Shown here: in pieces, positions 48,100 to 59,916 of the stretch
Layout of the letters: each line of letters starts with the position of its first letter
How positions within the stretch are numbered: position 1 is the stretch's first letter
NCBI GenBank assembly: GCA_036873755.1
Contig: JAVTVY010020294.1
Span: 1-64,000, forward strand
Reading direction: 5' to 3'
DNA from: Hanleya hanleyi
Taxonomy: Eukaryota > Mollusca > Polyplacophora > Lepidopleurida > Hanleyidae
DNA: 64,000 bases
Notes under the pieces: model-generated
The model's input: only the letters and a program-made list of their open reading frames with translations
Told to the model about the DNA's origin: nothing
The model's database searches: none
Position numbers and translations under genes: made by a program

Positions 48100-49550
48100 A
48101 ATACAATGTTTTGTTCGTGTGATGTTTTAGATATGCAGTCAGAATATTGGTCAGTGAGGCATATTACTTCTTGACAGTACGCCGGATTTTTCTAGCACCT
48201 TTGAATGCTGTGTTTAATGGAATAATTATATAGAAACAACGAAAAGTCACATATAAGCCACAACCCAGGTTAGTTTTTTGGTCTCGTCACTTTCTTCTTG
48301 GGGGGAAAAAATGGCGTCGTCTGGTTACGTTTTTGGGACCTTCGCTAATCAAAACCTATTTGCCTTTTCACACAATTTACCAAGTGTTTACGATATAAAA
48401 GGGATATAAAAGGTATACAAATTGGAGTGAATGAGTGGGTCAATATAACACTGTATGAAATATGGTTAGATTGTGCCTTACCCTATAGAGTCAAATTATA
48501 TATGCCCGTACTCGTTCAATATACGTTCGATTACTTCTCGTGATAAACTGGCGTGCGCAATCAGCAGCACACTTCTCGTCTCATAGATTCATCCATTCTT
48601 GCTATATTAGGCCTCCTTCCTGGGTTTTATCTTACAGGTTTAATCGAGCTCGGTTAACCTTCTCCTCGTCAGCCATCCCTTATCAGAAATCTATCACTAG
48701 GGCAATTTACAACTCCTGGCGCCGACCCACATTTATCACATCAAACTCAATTTCGTGCTTTGTGAGGGCAGATAAAAGGTTCGCAAATATAATTCGGATA
48801 TTCTTTTCCTGAGCCAGAACTATATATTTTTGAGCTGGTCCCCTCATTTCCACTGCATGGCTAATTACCACGGAATGTTGGTGTTGATTAATATCAATAG
48901 CAGATATATGATATAGCAACGACGCGCTCTCCTTCCTTGCAATTGTGTTAAGCTGGTAGGCTCGACTAACACAAAGATGTGATAATTATTATCGTTCTTG
49001 CCTGTGCTTCGTACTAGCACCTGCCAGCCTTGCATAACATTCTATAGACTATGCCATATGGCAGAAGAAGTACTGTACATATACTATTGGCCACAACAAA
49101 TTTGTTCGCCCACCAAATCAATATTTAGGTGTATTAGTATGTCTATACTTACATGCAAATGCACATGCAGATATCAATGCCTCACACACGCTCTTCAAAT
49201 ATAAAATATTCAGAACTATCTTATTGGTATATACGGAATATACAAATTCATCCAAGTTCGCCAAATAAATACATTTGGTACGAATATCTTCAAAACTGGC
49301 GATATGTGACACTTTTTTACCACTACACGCACAAAATATCATCCTTAACTTTCGCTCGACAATAAGCGAAGATCACTTGCTTAATTGCAGGTCTACCTCC
49401 CTGCTGATTATCATAATGCCATTCATATATTCATATATAAAATATATAGCAACGCAGATTTGGGTTTCGTGCTTTGAAATTGAAAAGTTTGTCCTAGATT
49501 TTAATCTTATTATATTAGCGGCTTCACCTTCCATTAAGCGCTCGCCACTA
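48100..49550. other. intergenic DNA; unassigned open frame on minus strand
   Basis: A 70-codon minus-strand frame (48707-48919) contains VVISHAVEMRGPAQKY and LTKHEIEFDVINVGRR. It looks coding in composition, but I do not recognise it and cannot support a gene. Confidence 0.3.
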
Positions 49551-49566
49551 TCTACTCTAACTGTAT

Positions 49567-49657
49567 GTATGTGAGCAGCATGATTTTTGTACCATGTCTG
49601 TTGCCATAGCGTTGAACGCGACGTTAAACCCTAACTCACTCACTCACTCACTCACTC
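49567..49657 (+). mobile_element. 5'-truncated SINE/LINE tail with 13-bp target duplication
   Basis: A 91-bp insert ends GAACGCGACGTTAAACCCTA then (CTCA)n. It is flanked by identical ACTCTAACTGTAT repeats at 49554-49566 and 49658-49670. This identifies the tail as the 3' end of an actively retrotransposed element. Confidence 0.85.
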
Positions 49658-49679
49658 ACTCTAACTGTATTATGTTATC

Positions 49680-50170
49680 CTCCAGATAGATCGTCTAAGG
49701 GTTTGATCCTCAGAGTTGGCAGAATAGAATATGCGAACTCTACTTATGTGCTTGACGACACACAACGGATGGCCTGGGTACATATCTTGAATACGGAATT
49801 CACCTTTAGGCAACAGATATGGTTGCTCGGTAGGTACACGTCATCCTGGAAGGGTTTTCTCATCAATAATACGGTCAATTTCCAATCCACTAGCTCCTAT
49901 ATCTCCAAGAAAGAGAACACCAAAAAAACGAGACAGGGATTTCATGATGTCAGTGATTTTTGGATCAGAAGAGCAAAACATAATTCATCAAATTCCCAGG
50001 TAAATATTACTATTGGCGGCATGTTTTTTAATTAGACCATCTGTTTTCACAACTAAATGTACTGGTCTACAGCCTTTGCTTAAGCTGCATCTTCAATAAA
50101 CTCACACAGTGTCCATACTCGAAAATGACTTCGATTGAGATAGAAGAATACTGACTGTGCATGATTCAGA
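49680..50170. other. unassigned 110-codon open frame region
   Basis: An open frame at 49703-50035 (+) has no recognisable domain. Its context, a repeat-rich intergenic region, does not support a gene. Confidence 0.3.
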
Positions 50171-50181
50171 TTTGCCGAACG

Positions 50182-50240
50182 GAGCATCATAATGTCTTAC
50201 CGGCATCATTGAAAACTGTTCACAGCTTCTCTCTTGCAAG
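50182..50240 (+). mobile_element. PLE-like 3' region fragment
   Basis: CATCATAATGTCTTACCGGC, then ATCATTGAAAACTGTTCACAGC and TTCTCTCTTGCA, match copy B around 21318-21371. Confidence 0.75.
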
Positions 50241-50249
50241 CATATAGCT

Positions 50250-51550
50250 GATGTTGATAAAGATATTATTATTTCGCTTGCGCTTGGATTTAGGTGGTAA
50301 TATTTTCGTGTGAATAAGGCCTTTCGATTATGTGTGTGGACATATTTGCTCTGTATAATTTGTTTACGGCATTTCGCAATCTCAGTAAACTCATAATATA
50401 TATCACGGAATATTAGTATTCCTCCGATTTACCATCTTGGTTTACCTAGATTACAGTACGACCTGATTAAGCGGTAACCCATTATGGTCGAAGGTTGCCT
50501 ACAGTCACAGTTATATAATAACGGATTCAACCTTTCGCTTGAATCTAGGTTTTCGTTTGAATCTAGGTGATCACTGCTATTGATTTGGGATTCCCCTTAG
50601 ATTGGAATAGTGAGTATCACCGGTGAGCCAGTAGTGAACTGATTACAGAAACCCTAACCAGTCGCATGAGTAGCCAATTTTCTTGTCAAGCGAAGCCTTA
50701 CTTATAATTTGCCGGTCATTCGGTTATGAGTTGAGCTAAATTTATCTCTACTAGACCCTGTGTCGCTAAATTTATCTCTGCTGAACAAAACACCCAGTAC
50801 AATATGGCAAATTATATATAAACAAGCGACTGGGCAGACGATATCAAAACAGACGTCCGATCCTAAATTCGGAGAGTAGCCGTTGTTCATTTTGACTTTT
50901 CACGAATGACTGTTCTGCCTAATAAATTGAGGAAAACATATGGGAAATGAGATAAAATATTTTGTTCTATTTGATGTAAGAAGCGGCAATAATGTTGAGG
51001 AAGAACACATCATTATCGCAGCAATTTTGAATATGCTGTGGGTCCTCTTCTCGCGGGTTATGCAAATGTAGGTTACAAAATCATCCCTGATATGATAAAC
51101 TGTAAAGCCACCATTTCAGCTCTTAATTTTGTTCCGCTTCGGAATCTTGCCCTAGATTTGCGTTTGCCCGAGCGATGATTGTATGTATAAATATGTCCCT
51201 GTATATACAACAGGTATACAACGTCTCGTGTAAATTTAAGAAAAAATGTTTCCATTTGCGTGCTCAAGGGTTATTCGTGTGGGGAATTTTATATTTTTAA
51301 CTTTATAGCATTCATAAACATTTCCACACTAACCGTGTGTCAAATAACCACTGACCGCGCCTACGAAAACATTATTTCTATTCTATAGCACTACTTCAGT
51401 TGATTATCACGAAATAAGAACGGGAGGTTGAAAATATTGTGAAAGTTAGCTACCTCGTTTTTGTTGTCAGAACGCACATTTCTTCGCCTATTCTAAATTT
51501 GAGTCAGCTGAACGCGGCAGACGATTGAATTGTAGACAAGTAGAACGGTT
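50250..51550. other. intergenic DNA without recognised features
   Basis: Nothing supportable seen. Confidence 0.4.
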
Positions 51551-51556
51551 GGACAC

Positions 51557-51678
51557 GAAGTAGAGGGGAATGTCCGAGTGACTCTCCATTCCTTGAAAAT
51601 AATGAAGCCGAGGCCCCGAAGTGGCCGAGGCCCATCATTTTGAGGAATGGAGAGTTACGAGGACATTCCGCTACTTAA
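51557..51678. mobile_element. foldback element, ~47-bp arms
   Basis: The left arm (51557-51604) and right arm (51632-51678) are reverse complements over GGAATGTCC..GT.ACTCTCCATTCCT...AAAAT.ATG. The loop contains the GC-rich near-palindrome GCCGAGGCCCCGAAGTGGCC. A half copy recurs at about 52380-52445 (AACTCTCCATTCCTTAAAAA). Confidence 0.75.
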
Positions 51679-51689
51679 AACACACCCAC

Positions 51690-52730
51690 TCACAAAGGTT
51701 ATAGTTTAACGCCCACCCTAGTTTAACTGTCAAAGCAGTACATGCACTTTTTAGGACCACCTTTCAAGAGTGTGTGTTTATCCTTTATTGACTTCTGCTG
51801 ACAGTGTCGAGATGTTTTTTTCTGTGATTTCATTCTGCAATTTACATTGTTTGTTCAAACGGGTGTCATATTCACATTCTGCGCGGTTTGGGGAACATGT
51901 TGGTATATGATACTGGTCACCAACTGTATCGCCTATTTAGTAATCAGATCACTTGTGATTCGATGAAAAAAGATAGTTGAACATATATCACCCCACTTAA
52001 TTGTTCGTGGATGTACATGGCATCACAGGATATAAGTGGTACAAAATGTCATCAGGTTTCAGCCCTTTTAGTAGAACACCGCGGAAGACACGTTTAAACC
52101 CATAGACGGTACGGGAGACAATCCCGTTTGAACTCTCAACTCATAATATGCAAATCACTGATCCCATCACAAAAGTGGCCAGTATATCTGCCATGTATAT
52201 AAACGTTTTACAAGCATACTATGATTAAGAAACTAGAGTCGCGGGACTCGCTCATATTACACTAATCCCCACATAAATCTTATGTCACATATATGCGTTA
52301 TCACAGCATTGTTAAATGTACTGAATATTTTAGTGCGTGTGTTCCTCTTGAAACTGGTACAGGCTATAGCTACCTAAACTCTCCATTCCGTAGAAAGAAA
52401 TGTTCGAGCAACTCTCCATTCCTTAAAAATAATGGTGCGTCGGGACAACTGAGTGACGTCACAAGTGTGTTTTAATTGACTTGAATGAATGCAACACTCT
52501 TACATAGTATATCTCCCTACGAGTAAATGTCCGCAAACTTTAAACAACAACCAAAAATAAATCTTAAGTAAATGGCAATAAGAAATATAATAGCAACAGA
52601 AACATTTTTTTAGCTTTCGTTTGGCAGCTTTTACATACTACCCTGCCAAATTATTTTTCAAAAAAATTAGTCTATACGTAGGCCTACTTCACTAAACTGT
52701 CAAGCTTGCGCCCACAACACACTATAGGTA
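51690..52730. other. intergenic DNA; half foldback copy at ~52380-52445
   Basis: Apart from the single-arm copy of the foldback element, no feature was recognised. Confidence 0.4.
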
Positions 52731-52739
52731 GGTAGTGTA

Positions 52740-54280
52740 ATTATCTATATTGGATTACCTGCGCTAGTGTTGATTGGAATTCGGGTCTGATAATCAACTC
52801 GGGGCAGTTCCTATCAATCGACAATCTGACATCAACGTCTGCGTGACCAGAAACCATCCAACTTGGATGGTGACGATCCCTAGCGGACCTTCGGGGCACC
52901 CTAGGATTGAAGGCCGAGTTTAATTTGATCCTCATCCGAAAAATCCACATCAGCTTCACCCGCGCAACCGAAATTCCATCTAGGAGGCCAACTTCCCTGT
53001 TACTCTATCAGACATGGGAACCAACTCGGCGCTTCGAGCCTAGAGGTACAGAATCCCAAGTCGTATTTTCGGTGGAAGCTATCAACTCGTCAGGTTCACC
53101 AGACTCTTCGGATTCACTAGTGGGCTCTGACAGAGTCATCCTGTGCGTCAACTGATTCCTCTTGACTCAGTGAAATAATAAAGGAAACCTCTGGTTCCGC
53201 CTCCTCAATAGAATCTGCAGTTGGCAGCAGTCAGTTCCAGTGTAACGTTCGCTTACCTACATCATTCTCCGGTTTCACAATAAGAGCGGGAATACCTGAA
53301 GCCAGTTTATCTACAACAGCATACACCTCACTCTCCCATTTATCGACAAGATAATAGTTGCGGTGAACTTTCATGTGTCTAATTATAATGCAATCCCCAT
53401 CCTGCAATACACTTCCCCTGATCGCAAAATCGTTGTAGCCCGTCTGCTGTGATTGGGAAAGTTACAATTTTTAGAATGCCAATTGCAACGCATGATCCAA
53501 ACCTTGACCAATTTCAGATATGAAATTCTTGAATGTCACACCCGTACTTTACGTTCAAGGAAAGCCTGGGTTGCCGGGCGAACAACAGAAAATCAGCAGA
53601 GTACCATGTGGGTACTTGACTAGTACAATTGTACGCAAGGATCAATTTAGGCACATGTACTTTTCCTCCTGGATTGCTTTGGTCCCCAACAGCCCCAACA
53701 GCATTCTGTTAAATCACTCGCAGGCTCCGTTTACCCAAAAGATGGAAACGAGATTTCTTCAAACCCATTAACAGACATTCATGGATTAACTTACTTCCAA
53801 AGCTTCGACCTTGGTCACCATGCAAACGGATGGAATTCCGTAATTGACAACGAAATTCTCATATAGTATCCTGGCAGTGGTTCGAGTGGTCTGATTTCGA
53901 GTAGGAGTGGCATAAGCGTACTTTGCGAAATTGTCGGCTATCACCAAGATGTTTTCAAATCCACACCAAGATGTTTTCACATCCATCAGTGAGAGAAAGT
54001 CAATACTCACAGGTTTCATTGACTCACTAGATTTTATACTAATCAAGGGCTCACAATCATCCATACGCCGCAAGCACCAGTCGCTAATAGCCACCTTCCT
54101 CTCCGCATCAAAAGTCATACCCGGTCAGAAAAATCTAGACCTGACAAAATTCAGTGTCCTATCACGTCCTTGTTGTCCCTCTTCGGCATGTAAGCTTATC
54201 AACATGTCGGATAAACTAAGCTTGTACAATGCCAATTCGAAACTTCATCCGTCGTCCAACTGCGTCTTACGGTAGAGGGT
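52740..54280 (-). pseudogene. Ty3/Gypsy LTR-retrotransposon integrase relic
   Basis: Read along the minus strand, a remnant of the zinc-binding integrase N-terminus (HAEEGQQGRDRTLNFVRSRF, about 54120-54180) precedes the catalytic core (53786-54118). The core has PVSIDFLSL, with the first catalytic Asp, and GFENILVIADNFAKYAYATP. The second catalytic region (GIPS...) is degraded. Further on come VPKLILAYNCTSQVPTWYSA and then an Arg-rich VPRRSARDRHHPSWMVSG near 52860, typical of the C-terminal end of Gypsy polyproteins. Several frame changes and stops make this non-functional. No LTRs, gag or RT were found, so only the 3' part of pol remains. Confidence 0.8.
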
Positions 54281-54778
54281 TTATTTCGCGGATTTTCAAC
54301 TTCTCCCATTCCTCTAACAAGGCGCTGATCTCCTAATGTTCCCCTGTTCGACAAGATATGAAGGGTGACGTGCCTCTTTCAGAAAACCCAAATACTCTGG
54401 AAACGATCAAACCCTCCTCTTGACTTCGGGAAACACGCTGTTGTTGTTATCAACTGCGAGTGATTACCGTACATAAAGTCGTGGAACCTTCCAGGAACAA
54501 TGTCTTCCTTCAGACTAAAACACTGCGACAGTATGGGCGACGAATTTGTTACCGACTGTCACAGTCGACCAGGACCGATACTTTCAGTCGAACTAAACAT
54601 AGCGAGGGTGTGGACAAGAGACAAAAAAAATTAGGGTCAATACATTATTGTCGACGGTCATTGTCGACTACGACTAATGTTTTTCGTTGGAATAAAACGG
54701 TGAGAGAATAAGGGCAAGCAACCGTCGTTTTCGACCAGGACCAGTGTTTCCCTTCGGAATAAAATACTGCGAGATTAA

Positions 54779-55279
54779 CCCTATCTGGCCTGTACGTTTT
54801 GGGATCTGTGGGCCGTGTCGACCTCCTAAATATTTTTCTTACCCCTTGAGCTAAGGAGGGGGGGGGGGCCGGAATCTTACCACACTATACCCTTTGGTCC
54901 AGCTTTACCAGATAATGTAAAAAAAGCCAAGATTGCCGCTTTTATGACGTCACAGTATTGTCATCTTCAAAACGCATTTTTGTCGATTTTTTGAAAAAAA
55001 ATGAATAATGAATTAGTCAATAATACTCTTTTGTGAATAAAAACAGAATTTGCACAATTTTCCTCGACGAAAAGCAGGAATTGTGAAGAAAAATGACGAA
55101 ATCGTCACTTTTCTGGTACCTCACATGAACGCCATGTTGAATCTACCCATGATCCTCAGGGAGTTATGAAAATAGACTCATAATGACCCCAATAAAATGT
55201 CGCGGAGGGTAAGCTTTTATTTTTTGTTGTTCCGGAGACAGAGGAGAAAGTTTGGTTGGGGGCATTATGCAGGTCGAGA
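54779..55279. mobile_element. piggyBac-like MITE, copy 3 (complete)
   Basis: The left end is CCCTATCTGGCCTG and the right end runs to GCAGGTCGAGA. TTAA lies directly outside on each side (54775-54778 and 55280-55283), with satellite units continuing beyond both. The ~500-bp interior matches copy 1. It inserted into the GTCGAC satellite, so it is younger than that array. Confidence 0.75.
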
Positions 55280-56651
55280 TTAAGGTTAAGAAATGTATGG
55301 TCGACAGTGAGGGAAGCGGACTGCATTGTCGACCAGCAGCAATGTTTTCCTTCAGTCTAGTACACGGAGAGAAAGGGCAATGCATTTATTGTCGATCGTC
55401 AATGTCGACCAGGACCACTGTTTCCTTTCGGAATAAGTAAGAGAGTAAGAGCAAGACATTATTTCCGATCATCATTATCGACAAGCACTAATGTTTTCCG
55501 TTGAGATAAGTCATTGCAAGACTTATGACAACAAATCTATTGTGATCAGAAGCACTATTACCCTTCCCCCAACACTAATACACTGCACAAGTGAAAGTAA
55601 GGTTTATTTGCCAACCGTCTTCGTCGACCATTATGTCGACAGTTATCATAGACCACGACCAAAGTTTTCCTGCGGTGTAAACACTACGAGATGAGGTGAA
55701 GAAATTTATTGTCGACCGTCATTGTTGACCAGGACCATTGTTCTCCTACGGAATAAACACGTCGAGGGTGAGGAGAAGAAAGATGTTTTCGATCGCCATT
55801 TTCAACCAGGATCAATGTTCTCCTTCAGTGTAAAATACTGGGAGTAAGGGCAAGACATTTACTGTACACTGTCATTGTCGACCAGGATCAATGTTTTCTT
55901 TCGAACTAAAACAGAGAGAGAGTGGCGAAAAGAAATTTGTTGTCGACCGATATTTTCAACCAGAAGCAATGTTTTCTTGTGGAATAAAGCACTGTGAGAG
56001 TAAGGTCATTGTCGAACAGGACCAATGCTTTTCTTCGGGATAAAACACTGCCAGGGTGAGGTGGGGGGGGGGGGGAGGGTTATTGTCGACCGTCATTGTC
56101 GACCAGTATCAGTGTTTTTCTTCGAAATTGATCATTGCGAGAGTAAGGAAAATACATTTATTTTCGTCCAGAACATTTTCTCTTACCTTGGGCTAAAGAA
56201 CTTAGAAAATGGAGACCGGAAATTAATTGTCGACCGTCACTATCGACGAGTATCAACGATTTTATTCTGGCTAAAACACTGCGAGAGCGAGGGGAAACAC
56301 TTTATTGTCGTTCGACGTTTTCAACCAGGACCAATGTTTTCATTCGAACAGAAACACAAGTTCATAGAAAAAATATTTATTGTCGACAGTCACTCTCAAC
56401 CATGACTAATGTTTCCTCCTTTGGAATAAATCACTTTAAGAGTAAAGAGAGTAAATTTATTGTCGACCAAGAATAATGTCTTATAAGAGCAAAACACTTA
56501 TTGTCGGTCGTCATTATCGACAAGGTCCAAAGTTGTCCTTTGGAATAAATCGCTGCGAACGCCAGAGCATGAAACTCATTGTTTTCTTTCGTACTGTGAA
56601 ACTGTGTGAATTGATATACTGTTTTAGACGCATACGTGGGCTCGTTGATTA

Positions 56652-56960
56652 TAGAAATAGACAAGCTTCTGAGCTGTACTCCACGTAAACATATTTAATG
56701 CACAAGCTTTCGACTCTCATGGAAAGACTCTAAATTCCATGGGAATAAGTAAACAGTTAAACCACTATGGTGTATATCTCTATATAACATTCCATCTTCC
56801 ATGGAAACGGATAAACAATTGGACAATCTGTATATTTACTGGCAATTTTATGAAATTCAACAGATCACTTGATAAAGGCTCTGGCATGAGAGTCGAAAGC
56901 TTGTGCATTAAATATGTTTACGTAGAGTACAGCTCAGAAGTTTGTCTATTTCTATTTCTA
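56652..56960. mobile_element. 309-bp Tc1/mariner-like MITE with ~70-bp inverted repeats
   Basis: The left arm (56652-56720) and right arm (56885-56960) are nearly perfect reverse complements. Blocks include TAGAAATAG, CTTCTGAGCTGTACTC, CGTAAACATATTTAATGCAC and AAGCTTTCGACTCTCATG, with one extra AAATAG in the right arm. The element is bordered by TA on each side (56650-56651 and 56961-56962). Nothing is coded within it. It is embedded in the GTCGAC satellite. Confidence 0.85.
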
Positions 56961-57471
56961 TAAGGACAAGAATTGTTTTGTTTTTTTCGACCGCCATCAG
57001 TGTCGACCATACCAATATTTCCTTCGGACTAAAATACTGCGAGAGTATAGAGGCAAGACATTTATCACTGTCCACCAGGATCAATATTTTCATTCAGACA
57101 AGAAATTGATTTTCGACCGTCAATGTCGACAAGGTTAAACATAGATTCCAGAATCGAGTAAGGAATTTATTGTGGACAACAATTAAAAAACAATGAAAAA
57201 ATGTCCTTTGGACTAAAACAGTGGTTTGCGAATCAGGACAGGAAATTTACCGTCAACCCTCAATGTCGACAAAGACCGACGTTTCAGTTGGACTAAACAG
57301 TGCTTTTAGATTGAGGGAAAGAATATATACCAGTACCAACGATTTCTTTCCGCCTTCGTACTAAAACACGGGTTCGAGAGTAGGACGAGAAATTTATTAT
57401 GGACCTCCAATATTTTGGGAACTAGGGCATGAGGGTCTACTTTTAATTTAGACCGTAGTTTCTATTCGCAG

Positions 57472-57649
57472 TGGAATGTGTGCGTTTTAATGCCACGTTG
57501 TAAACACACTCGACGAATATACCCACTGGGTCAGATAATATCCTTACCTTCGCATTATGTCTGCTGTGATGGATCGATTCAGACCTATGGAACGTGTCAT
57601 GTTAAGGGATTTCGAATGGATCTGATGCAGGACACCTGTTCGCAAACAG
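57472..57649 (+). CDS. candidate cysteine-rich exon, peritrophin-A-like
   Basis: A polypyrimidine acceptor (TTTCTATTCGCAG, AG at 57470-57471) precedes an open stretch in which HYVCCDGSIQTYGTCHVKGF followed by RMDLMQDTC resembles a chitin-binding type-2 (CBM14) module ('Y..C.nG......C..G..Fd.....C'). That would make it part of a secreted or matrix protein. The frame is open from the acceptor to 57696. CAG|GCAAGC at 57649 could be a GC-type donor. No flanking exons of such a gene were found, so a chance open frame cannot be excluded. Confidence 0.3.
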
Positions 57650-57699
57650 GCAAGCTGTACTTTATTTATTCAATTATTTACGTATGCCTTCGATGATAT

Positions 57700-58440
57700 C
57701 TCGGATACAACACGCCTGAAGATGATATATTATTCTGTATCATACCTTGTCCAAATGAGACATGGTAGCCTGTGGGATCATAGGACTTATTGTCAGTACG
57801 CCACCACCATTGTAAGTTGCGTTTAACAGTCTAGATGTCGCAGCCCATTTCATACTCGACCATGGGCAGATCTACAACAAATAACACCATGCACTATTAA
57901 GAGAGGAACGTAACTAAAGGTTAGTCATCTCCTCGCCCCGTAGTGACACGTGTGATTCTAGTAGTACACACATTTTCTTTCATGTTGTCACACTATGAGT
58001 ATTACCGTGACATTGAATAAAATTCTGCTGTTGTAAATTATGTAAGCACCTGTGTCTTCCTCGCTCTGAAGCGTTCACCAGAGAGGTGATGACATTACGG
58101 GTATTTCATATGTCACGTGAAGCGTGTTCTAATTTACGTCTTCCACGACGAAGCCAGCATCACGGGGCAAAGTGGCGTATGAAGATGTTTCAGGCGGAAG
58201 TAATTTATTTCCGGTATTTTTTATTTTTTTTTTGATTAATCCGGTCTTTGCCACGGGCGTTTCTCTTCACTGGCATGCACTGCCTATCACTAGAAGAGAA
58301 CGATGTTATCACAGTGAAAATTATCTCAGTTCCCCATATTAATGGTCATCTAAACTTGTGATTTGAGGGTATGTTCATCGCTATGACCTGTTGCTACACC
58401 AAAATTCGGTATTATAGAGCATATACATACATCATTTCCT
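57700..58440. other. intergenic DNA without recognised features
   Basis: Nothing supportable seen. Confidence 0.4.
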
Positions 58441-58894
58441 GGTGACAGTTTGCTATTCATTACATCCATCACCTTGTCCGAAGGAATTAGTCGTACTTAA
58501 CCACTGTCTGTCCTTAAAATTACCCAAGATAGGCACCGTCGTATGGAAGTATGACCCCGACCATCACTGGGACAACTTCAGCATTCAGATAATAGATACA
58601 TATCTACCAAAGATCCTCCCTTTGAAATCCGGAGAAAACTCCGACCATGGGAATTATTCCGGATGCTAGAACTTGGCTCAATATTCCGTATAGTTTAAAT
58701 GACATAGTTCAAGGGTTGGGCAATGTAACAAATCGTCAAGTGAATACATCCAATGTTACACCGCTATTGGAATCCCACGAACGGAGATATCGCGGCCATG
58801 GTCGGAGAACGTTGAGTAGTGCGTTGATTCACGATCATATTGTTTTAAATTTCATAGAGTGGTGGAAAACGATGCCGTCCTACTAATAAGAATT

Positions 58895-59165
58895 ACGACA
58901 CATATAAGGGATGTGGGAAGAGGTGCCGACATACTGACAGAGTCACATGACCTCACAGTATAGTCCTTCGGTTAACCTATTCTAAAGCACATACCAAGAA
59001 TCTAACGATTAATGATAGGTGTTGTATCTCAGGTACGCTTTTATTGTACCTGTTCATGTGGCAACTTGGATGATATGACCACACGGCCCCTAGCACCGGC
59101 ATAAGGGGTATTAGATACAAATCTAGAGAGCTATGATGGAAATGCTCTGACAACTCGTATATTGA
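58895..59165 (-). mobile_element. inserted retroelement tail segment, copy 1
   Basis: It matches 61805-62085 over about 270 bp (CACATATAAGG.A.GTG.GAAG, GCACATACCAAGAATCTAAC, CTGTTCATGTGGCAACTTGG, ATGCTCTGACAACTCGTATA). On the minus strand its middle corresponds to the post-RT segment of the PLE-like family. Confidence 0.7.
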
Positions 59166-59916
59166 AGACCGACCTTCATCAATATAGATAAATGGCCGGA
59201 AATAATTAATTTACCAGGAATGATACAGAGGTACGCAAAAACTAATTTAACTTCAGATAGTCCTCTTTCATTTAATATGAGTATATAAAATATATAAACA
59301 CTAAACTATTCAATTTTTCCAATGTTCTCAATTAGTTTTTGTGGGACTTGTCTGGCGGTTATAGTTGGGATTGTGAATCGTCGCACTTAATCTATACACC
59401 ATGAGCCATATTGTCACTGGTAACCTGGATTAAGTGAGTGATAAAGACCTAATAACAGTCCTGATGAAAGGACGTAAATACAGAGAGCTGGTTCAGACTG
59501 CACTGGAACAGAACGTTATTGAGCGCCACAATTTTGAAATCTAAAGTACTCGGTGATTGGCTGGACCTTCCCAAGAACAATATCATTGAAACAATAGGCT
59601 ATGTTGAGAGAAGTGCCCTACTCCAAGCAAAGCAGATACTAGAAAATAACATTACTCACAAGAAGCTCTAGCAAATTTCAATAGAAAATTCATCATAGTA
59701 CCAGAAGACAAAGCTCCAATAATAAGATATTCATATATAAATACTACAAGGTAGTGGTTAAGGAGTTGAGAACAAGTACACCGTCATCAAATGAGTCTGC
59801 TTACTCCCAAACAACATCCACTCTGAAAGATATTTTTAGCGATCAAAATATATTCTTAGGGAGAGATGTAGTTATGTTCCAACCAATCATAACCATATAC
59901 CAAAGATGCACTGGAC

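Larger units (their letters stand above)
54440..57420. repeat. diverged GTCGAC-rich satellite, ~75-90-bp unit
   Basis: The consensus phrase is TTGTCGACCGTCATTGTCGACC, then AGGACCAATGTTTTCCTTCG, then GAATAAAACACTGCGAGAGT, then AAGGGCAAGAAATTTA. About 30 degraded units can be traced. Each carries one or two GTCGAC palindromes, often decayed to GTCGAT, GTCAAC or GTTGAC. The array is interrupted by two MITEs (54779-55279 and 56652-56960). It is much older than the ~156-bp arrays, judging by divergence. Confidence 0.85.
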
